NCBI RefSeq assembly: GCF_030815415.1
Contig: NZ_JAUSWW010000001.1
Span: forward strand, 496,001 to 560,000
DNA: 64,000 nt
Direction: 5' to 3'
DNA from: Streptomyces canus
Lineage (GTDB): Bacteria > Actinomycetota > Actinomycetes > Streptomycetales > Streptomycetaceae
The position numbers and the translations under genes are program-made. This document shows, in pieces, positions 58,685 to 64,000 of this stretch (position 1 is the first letter of the stretch; every line of letters begins with the position of its first letter). The notes under the pieces are model-generated. The model was not told the DNA's origin. It did not search any database and saw nothing but the letters and a program-made list of their open reading frames with translations.

Positions 58685-61660
58685 CTACCGGGCGGCTGTG
58701 CCGTCCTTGCGCACCAGCCGGTCGTGAGCCTCTTCGAGCCGGTCCGTGATCTGCTCGACGCCGATGGCGTCAAGGCCCTTCTGCCGTCCCGTCACGGCAG
58801 CCTTCGCCGCCGACGACGCGGAGGCGAACAGGGCCCAGGAGTCGGCCGTGTAGTCCGCCCGCTCCGGACGTCCGATCTTCTCCAGGGCGTCCCGGATCGG
58901 TGTCGTGTCCACGGGGCGGTCCACGTCCCCGGAGAGGGCGTTGAACGCGTCGAGAACGATCTTTCCGGACTTGAGGACGAACCTCGCCGTGTGCGCGCCG
59001 TCGGGCAGACCGCGGAGCGCGTACGTCGCGAGGCGCTTGTCGGTCGCGGCCGTCTTCGCGTCCCGCGCGATCAGCTTTCCGTCGACGTAGACGTCGAGGA
59101 CGGCGGTGCCGTCGTTGCCACCGATGATGTCGATGCCCGTGCCGGCGAACGGAACGGTGAACGACGAGCCGGCGGTCGTGCCGGTCGACGTCGACCGGTA
59201 CCAGTCCATCGCGTCGCCGAGGGAGGCTTTGCGGCTCCACGTGCCGTCGTAGGTGACCGAGCTGTCCATGTTGTCGAGCTGCGCGCGGGCGTAGGGCGTG
59301 TACCCGTCGATCTTCTCGACCTTCAGGTTGTCGAACGCCGTCTTGTGGAAGTCGGATCCGAGCTTGACGCGTCCTTCGGTCTGCGGAGTCGGGTCCTGGT
59401 ACGTGGACACGGCCTTGCCGTCGATGTAGGCCGTGATCGTCGCGCCCTTCGCCTCGACGGCGAGGCGGTAGCCGTCGGATGCCGCGACCGTTCCCGACTT
59501 GACGGCCGTGCCGTATTCGTAGAACGTCCAGGCGCCGGTCGGTGCGATGCGCACGTTGTAGGCGGCGTCGCTGATCGCCATGCCCTTCTGCTGACGGACG
59601 CCCAGGGCGGCGAGTCCGCCCTCCGGGTCGGGGAACGAGACATCGACCGTGGCCCGGTAGTTCTCCCAGCGGAAGTCGCCGACCGACGTGTTCGGGGTGT
59701 TGCGGTTCCAGGCGCCGGTGTCCTTCATGGACTGGTCCATGTACTGGTACAGGACGTTGTCGCCGTCGGCGTCCTCACCGACCTCCCAGGCGCCGGTCTG
59801 GTCGACCATGTAGCGAGGCTGGTTGCCGCGCGACCTGAGGTAGGGCTGGGACGTCTTGTGCGCGCCGTCACCGGTGCCGACCTGGACCCCGCTCTCCTCC
59901 TCGTACCCGAAGTCGTCGGCGTACAGGAACTTGTCGCGGGTGTTGTGCTTCTTGCCGGTCGCGTCGGTGTCCAGCACCGTGCGGTCCCAAGACTCGGGCA
60001 GGCGTTCCTTCGTCGCCTTGTCGTGGCTCCTGTCGAGCGTCGTCAAGGTCACGATCGACCTCGGCTTGACCGTGTAGGTGTAGTACCCGGCGCCGCCGGG
60101 CCGGATCTCGTCGACGAGGTGCTTGAAGTTCGCGTCGTAGGGCCGGCCCGCGTCCGGTCCGCGGGTTTCCCAGATCTCCATGGTCGGGTCGGAGCCGAGT
60201 CGCATGTTCTCGGCCTTGATCCGGTAAGTCTTGGGCTGGTCGCTGTCGTTGACGACGATCGTGGAGAAGTCCTTCTTACGGGGGTCCGCGAGCGTCATGT
60301 AACTCGGGGCCCCGTTCGAGCCGTCGAGGTTCTCGGTGCCGCTCACTCCGCTGTAACTGGCCTCCGGCACGGCGCGCCAGATGCCCGCCGTGTTCGTGTC
60401 GTTCTCCCAGCCGGTCTTGGCGAACTGGGTGAAGTGCTGCATCACGTAGAGGGCCGCGTCGTAGTGGAGGTGGCCCGACCACGGGTCACGCGCGCTGACG
60501 AGTTCCTTGTGGCTGTACTGCGCGCCTTCGTAGAAGGAACCGATCGCCGGCTGGAAGATGTAGTGCGTCCGCTTCGAGTTGGCGTAGCCCTTGACGGAGC
60601 GGTTCGCGAGATCGAGGGCGCTCTGGACGCCGCCGATACCGGTGCTCGTTCCGTTCGGGCCCTCGGTGTTGTTGACGCGGTAGTCGGTGTAGCCGAAGGA
60701 GCCGACTCCCTCGCTGTACCAGACCTCCTTGTCCTCGCCGTACTTGTTCTCACCGGTCGCCAGCCTGGTGTACGGCAGGTTGGTGTCGCTGCCGACGGGC
60801 CCGTCCTTCCGGTCATCAGTGGTGTAGTGGTAGCCGACCGCGTCGACCATGCCGAAGAGTTCCGCGTCGCTGAGCATCGACGGCCCCATATTCAGGGTGG
60901 TGTTCTCGTCGGCGGCGGTGATCTTTATGCTGCGGTAGGCCTTCTCGGCCTGCTCCCGCTTTTTCGCCGGGATGCCGTAGCGGGGGTCAGCGAAGTCCGT
61001 GTCGGCCAGAATCGCCTTCTTGTACCACTTGATGAAGGCCTCGTCCGGATCCCGCGTCTCGTTCGTGTCCGGGTTCACGTAGTCGACCATGTACCCGTAT
61101 TTCTCGTACGCGTCGAGAATCGTCTCCTTGTACCACTTGTACATCTCGTCGGAGCCGGTGCCCTTGTTCCATTCGTTCTGGACCCATCGGGGCATGACCC
61201 AGCGGAGAATCGAGACCTTGAGCTTCGGGTTGACCGTCTTGGCGTCCGCTGCCAGTTGGAAGCCCGGGGAGCGCGACGCATCGGCGAGTTCGTCCGCCGT
61301 GCGCATGGTCGCCGGATCGGAACCGGTCGACGTGTTCGTGTCCGAACCCATCTCGACCTTGACATGGTTGATCAGGGGGTTCTTCCCACCGAACAGCACG
61401 CGGATGAGTTCCCAGTACCGGCCGGGATGCTCCGCCTTGTAGTCCATCAGCAGATTGCTCGTGCTGTTGCAGCTGAGCACGCCGAGGCCCTTGTAGGTCA
61501 AACCGTTCACGTTGTCGGCGCGCACGTCGTCCCCGTTGACCACGACCTCCACGGGATCGTCCGCGGTGTGGGCGGCGGGGGCGGTGATCACTCCGGCCGC
61601 GAGTGCCATGGTGGTTGCCGCGGCAAGCGCCATCCAGCCGAGCCTTCGCTGTGGACCCAT
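58685..61660 (-). CDS. Secreted GH59-like glycoside hydrolase (galactosylceramidase/beta-galactosidase type)
   Basis: The 991-residue exported protein has a signal peptide of about 32 residues (LGWMALAAATTMALAAGVIT, cleavage near AAHTADDP). The catalytic barrel (about 35-400) shows GLGVLSCNSTSNLL, NHVKVEMGSDTN, KITAADENTTL near residue 248 (likely acid/base) and EVWYSEGVGSFGYTDY near 315 (likely nucleophile), matching the GH59 layout of galactosylceramidases. A beta-sandwich and a lectin-like domain with QKGMAISDAAYNVRI and DGKAVSTYQD follow. A jelly-roll module and a C-terminal FIVAR-like helix region (about 915-985) complete it. There is no adjacent transporter or regulator. It should remove galactose-type sugars outside the cell; the substrate is unproven. 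Confidence 0.78.
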   Translation of the reverse strand: MGPQRRLGWMALAAATTMALAAGVITAPAAHTADDPVEVVVNGDDVRADNVNGLTYKGLGVLSCNSTSNLLMDYKAEHPGRYWELIRVLFGGKNPLINHVKVEMGSDTNTSTGSDPATMRTADELADASRSPGFQLAADAKTVNPKLKVSILRWVMPRWVQNEWNKGTGSDEMYKWYKETILDAYEKYGYMVDYVNPDTNETRDPDEAFIKWYKKAILADTDFADPRYGIPAKKREQAEKAYRSIKITAADENTTLNMGPSMLSDAELFGMVDAVGYHYTTDDRKDGPVGSDTNLPYTRLATGENKYGEDKEVWYSEGVGSFGYTDYRVNNTEGPNGTSTGIGGVQSALDLANRSVKGYANSKRTHYIFQPAIGSFYEGAQYSHKELVSARDPWSGHLHYDAALYVMQHFTQFAKTGWENDTNTAGIWRAVPEASYSGVSGTENLDGSNGAPSYMTLADPRKKDFSTIVVNDSDQPKTYRIKAENMRLGSDPTMEIWETRGPDAGRPYDANFKHLVDEIRPGGAGYYTYTVKPRSIVTLTTLDRSHDKATKERLPESWDRTVLDTDATGKKHNTRDKFLYADDFGYEEESGVQVGTGDGAHKTSQPYLRSRGNQPRYMVDQTGAWEVGEDADGDNVLYQYMDQSMKDTGAWNRNTPNTSVGDFRWENYRATVDVSFPDPEGGLAALGVRQQKGMAISDAAYNVRIAPTGAWTFYEYGTAVKSGTVAASDGYRLAVEAKGATITAYIDGKAVSTYQDPTPQTEGRVKLGSDFHKTAFDNLKVEKIDGYTPYARAQLDNMDSSVTYDGTWSRKASLGDAMDWYRSTSTGTTAGSSFTVPFAGTGIDIIGGNDGTAVLDVYVDGKLIARDAKTAATDKRLATYALRGLPDGAHTARFVLKSGKIVLDAFNALSGDVDRPVDTTPIRDALEKIGRPERADYTADSWALFASASSAAKAAVTGRQKGLDAIGVEQITDRLEEAHDRLVRKDGTAAR

Positions 61661-62431
61661 TCCGCTTCGACTCCTTGTTCTCGCAGGGGCGTACCGACGC
61701 CAGACGTTCGAGATTCCGAAAGGTGTCCGCGATTCCGGGAGGACCGTAGGTGGTAAGCGATTTCTACGTCAATCCCTGTGCACGTCGTGCCAATTGAGGC
61801 CCCTGGGCGTCCTCACCGGCTGGAAAACGTCCGGATGCCGAGGCGGCCGTCGTGGGACACCGCGTTCGCGGCGGTGCGGGATGATCAGGCCGGTGCCCGG
61901 TTGGTGTCCCCTGGAGGCACATGGCCTCCGCACAACAAAGATCCCCCGAGCCCATGACCTGGGGGATTCCTGCTGGAGGGGTGACGAGAATCGACTCGCG
62001 CTCGCAGCCCGGGAAGCGACGCCAAGTGCGGGGCCACTCGATTGCTGACCTGCATGGATTCCCGCGGTCGGTGACGGCGGGAGGGCCTGTTCGCACCGCA
62101 GTGCACCGCGGGTGTCCGTTCTCACGGGCACGCCGTAGGTACAACTTCGCGGCACGGTGGGCGGAAGCACGCGTCAGCGGCCTCTGCGCCTGTCCGACTG
62201 GTTCGGATGTCCAAGTCGGGGGTGCTTGCGAGCGCACAGCCCTGCCGGTGTCGGAATCGCCGAACGGACACAACAGCGCCTTCCTGACCCCATGCCGGAC
62301 AGGATCTCGACGCCAGGCTGACCGGCAGTGCCAAGGCGACGCAAGCAAGGTGGATGAAATCTGTCCGTAAGTGGTCGGAGAACGGCGATCTCCTCGACGA
62401 TCGCACCTTCGGATCCTGAGCTGGAGTTTCC
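61661..62431. other. Intergenic stretch with a possible IS605-like hairpin
   Basis: No gene was recognised. ATCCCCC (61941-61947) and GGGGGAT (61961-61967) form a 7-bp stem followed by TCC, resembling the GGGGGATTCC part of the IS605-type ends at 14841 and 36357. The TTGACTTCCTC flank is absent and no TnpB reading is seen. The promoter of the GH59-like gene lies in the first 150 bp. Confidence 0.35.
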
Positions 62432-62677
62432 TTGTCGGTCCCCGAATCCTGGTGGGAGTTCGACGTCCGCCCCAAGGGACGGGAGTTGCGGGTCGGCTAC
62501 GGTCAGAACCCGGCCACCTCTATCTGCGCCGTGCGGCCTCTTTGCGAGCAGGGCGTCTTGGCCCCGACCTTCCCGGGCTCGATGGTGCTCGGGTCGACGG
62601 CTTCTCCGGGCGCGCCGAACCTGGTAGTCGCCGGTGGGGTCGCTGTCGCGGTCGTGCGGCAGAAATCGCTCAGCTGA
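62432..62677 (+). CDS. Hypothetical protein, 81 residues, weakly supported
   Basis: TTG 62432 opens SVPESWWEFDVRPKGRELRV, followed by GYGQNPATSICAVRPLCEQG and a hydrophobic end. The composition is plausible for a small protein, but no ribosome binding site, domain or operon partner supports it. It may be a remnant or chance frame. Confidence 0.25.
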   Translation: MSVPESWWEFDVRPKGRELRVGYGQNPATSICAVRPLCEQGVLAPTFPGSMVLGSTASPGAPNLVVAGGVAVAVVRQKSLS

Positions 62678-62830
62678 GTCAACTAGCCTGTCCGGCTGCG
62701 GTACATACGAGCGGGGCGAGGCGCCGGAGACAGAGCTGACGGAGAGGCATTTCCGGCCGTAAGACAGGGGAGCCGACGTCGGGGTGACGCTCTGTGCGGG
62801 TGCCGAAGGCCGGGAGGGTGTACCGCCGTG

Positions 62831-63547
62831 TCAGCGCGGCACTTCCACCTCGATGCCGCCGAGAGCGTAGTTCCAGCGCGGGTCGAGCCGGGAGCCGCTC
62901 TTGCGGGCGCCCTTCAGGTTCTTCACAAAGGCCCTGCGCTGGGCCGGGGTCGCCGAGCGCCAACGCAGTTCGAGGACGGGGCGCACCGGAGGGATGAGTT
63001 CGCGCATCCGCTGGTCGTACCTGGCGAGACTCGCCTCATAGTCGAACGGCCGGTAGACCAGGTCGAGGTCGATCGACGGTGCCGTGCCGCCCGCCTCGTG
63101 GTGACAGGAACCCAGCCAGTTGGCGAGGTAGTCCAGCCCGATCCGCACGTCGGAGGAGATCTGGTCCTGCCACTTGCCGAGGTAGGGCGCGTTCACCGCC
63201 TCCGCGGTCACCTCTTCCGGCATCACGATCAGACCGCGCACGGAGGTCCCTGACAGGGCGACGTGGATGCGCGGCCAGTGCCCGCCGGCCTCGATCCGGA
63301 AAGAGGGGAAGTGGCCCGCCATGCCCATCCCCGTCCGCAGCTGGGCCCAGCCCATCGCGTCGTGCGGGGGCCGCTCCGGCGAGTAGGGCCCGCTGGTGCG
63401 GTGCCCGAGGTCGCCCTCCCGCATCATGAACACGGCTTCGAACACATCACCGCGCAAGGCCATGCTCACTGGGAAGTACGCCCCGACCTCCGCCATGAAC
63501 GCCTTGCCGGTGATCAGGGCGCCGATGCTGGACCGGTCCGCAATCAT
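62831..63547 (-). CDS. Hypothetical protein coupled to a TPR protein
   Basis: ATG 63547 is preceded by GGAGGAG and overlaps the TPR gene stop as ATGA, which decides the start. The 238-residue soluble protein reads MIADRSSIGALITGKAFMAE, a GMGMAGHFPSFRIEAGGH segment, APYLGKWQDQISSDVRIGLD and a basic end. I do not recognise the family. It may be the functional partner of the TPR protein encoded directly upstream. Confidence 0.7.
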   Translation of the reverse strand: MIADRSSIGALITGKAFMAEVGAYFPVSMALRGDVFEAVFMMREGDLGHRTSGPYSPERPPHDAMGWAQLRTGMGMAGHFPSFRIEAGGHWPRIHVALSGTSVRGLIVMPEEVTAEAVNAPYLGKWQDQISSDVRIGLDYLANWLGSCHHEAGGTAPSIDLDLVYRPFDYEASLARYDQRMRELIPPVRPVLELRWRSATPAQRRAFVKNLKGARKSGSRLDPRWNYALGGIEVEVPR

Positions 63548-64000
63548 CGTCGTCTCCTCCATCCCCTCCGTGTCGGCCTGGGCGGTACCGGCCCGGGCAG
63601 ACTGTCCAGTTCGGCCTGGACGGCGAGGGTGTCCGTATGGTGCTCGCCCAGACGCAGCCGCCGCTTCGCCAGCACTTCGCGCAGGGCCTGCGCCGCGTCA
63701 CTGTGCCGTCCGCGCCGGCGGTGCACACGGGCCAGCCCCACCCGGACCTCCAGGGTCTGGAGGTCGTCGGGGCCGAGGCGCCTCACGAGCTGTGGCACCA
63801 GCATGTCGTACAACCGCTCGGCCTCGTCCAGTTCGCCCTTGTCGGTGAGCAGCAACGCGAGTGCCGTGATCGCCTCCAGGGTGGCCGGATGGTCCGGCCC
63901 CAGGTCCCGTTCGCGTTCCGCGGTCACCGCCCGGATCAGGGCCAGGGCTTCCGTCTGCCGGCGCAGATCGATCAGTACCGCGGCCCAGCCGAGCATCGCG
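63544..64000 (-). CDS. Tetratricopeptide-repeat protein, 5' end outside window
   Basis: The frame runs off the window end. It shows tandem TPR_10/12-type units of about 42 residues: ALALIRAVTAERERDLGPDH, LYDMLVPQLVRRLGPDD and LREVLAKRRLRLGEHHTDTL. The (R/D)LGxDHxxTL signature is typical of Streptomyces TPR proteins that pair with NB-ARC or kinase domains. Only the last 150 or so residues are visible, so an N-terminal enzymatic domain may lie beyond. It overlaps the 238-residue protein gene by 4 bp. Confidence 0.8.
   Translation of the reverse strand, partial: AMLGWAAVLIDLRRQTEALALIRAVTAERERDLGPDHPATLEAITALALLLTDKGELDEAERLYDMLVPQLVRRLGPDDLQTLEVRVGLARVHRRRGRHSDAAQALREVLAKRRLRLGEHHTDTLAVQAELDSLPGPVPPRPTRRGWRRRR

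Noticed and set aside
58577..61756. Open frame of over 1000 codons on the plus strand
   Set aside because: It is the antisense shadow of the GH59-like gene; it is valine/arginine/glycine-rich, has no domain and has no ribosome binding site.
1..64000. tRNA, rRNA, tmRNA, riboswitch or CRISPR arrays
   Set aside because: No cloverleaf-like segment, rRNA-like conserved stretch or regular repeat-spacer array was recognised on reading; not excluded by computation.

Overview
The window is high-GC actinobacterial DNA, almost certainly a Streptomyces chromosome. Supporting signs are GC-rich third positions, GTG starts, purine-rich ribosome binding sites, lipoprotein and Tat-like signals, LacI-controlled sugar modules without their own ATPase, and many ANTAR, GAF, STAS and RsbW-type regulators. 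No rRNA, tRNA or CRISPR array was seen. Many insertion-sequence fragments (ISAs1, IS3, IS630, IS5 and IS605/TnpB types) and broken genes suggest an accessory or chromosome-arm location.

Layout. 1-4300: an APC permease split by a 356-bp insert, then a mosaic of gene and IS fragments with one intact VOC protein. 4367-14604: a carbohydrate module with a GH63-like hydrolase, two ABC sugar permeases, a sugar-binding lipoprotein, a LacI regulator and a divergent 1217-residue secreted multidomain glycosidase. Four identical CGAACCGGTTCG palindromes lie between the last two. 14800-17850: TnpB debris, an SDR/hydrolase pair behind two AAACCGATCGGTTT palindromes, and a decayed CocE-type hydrolase. 17983-29795: a polyamine or amine catabolic cluster with a PotABCD-like transporter, PuuB-like and MTOX-like oxidases, a semialdehyde dehydrogenase, a hydroxyacid dehydrogenase, a HAD hydrolase and a divergent PucR regulator. 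29866-37114: an unknown 704-residue protein, then decayed genes and IS pieces with a small secreted protein and an orphan LuxR regulator among them. 37144-40472: a membrane-anchored alpha/beta hydrolase, a SnoaL-like protein and a divergent TetR regulator around a perfect 13-bp inverted repeat. 40860-53313: a stress and signalling island with small membrane proteins, CsbD, DUF1206, two YihY/BrkB-type proteins, five intact ANTAR proteins plus one broken copy, a STAS protein and a GNAT-like protein. 54430-64000: an IS5 remnant, a TPR-Ser/Thr kinase, a zinc-ribbon protein, a secreted GH59-like glycosidase, and a TPR protein running off the end.

How it fits together. The LacI module probably imports and trims an oligosaccharide released outside the cell by the large glycosidase, with the LacI protein gating the divergent pair. 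The polyamine cluster would import the amine, oxidise it to an aldehyde and pass it through the semialdehyde dehydrogenase to central metabolism. The ANTAR/GAF/STAS genes look like a stress-sensing set whose RNA or partner-protein targets are not visible here. Domain names rest on motif recognition only; no database search was possible.
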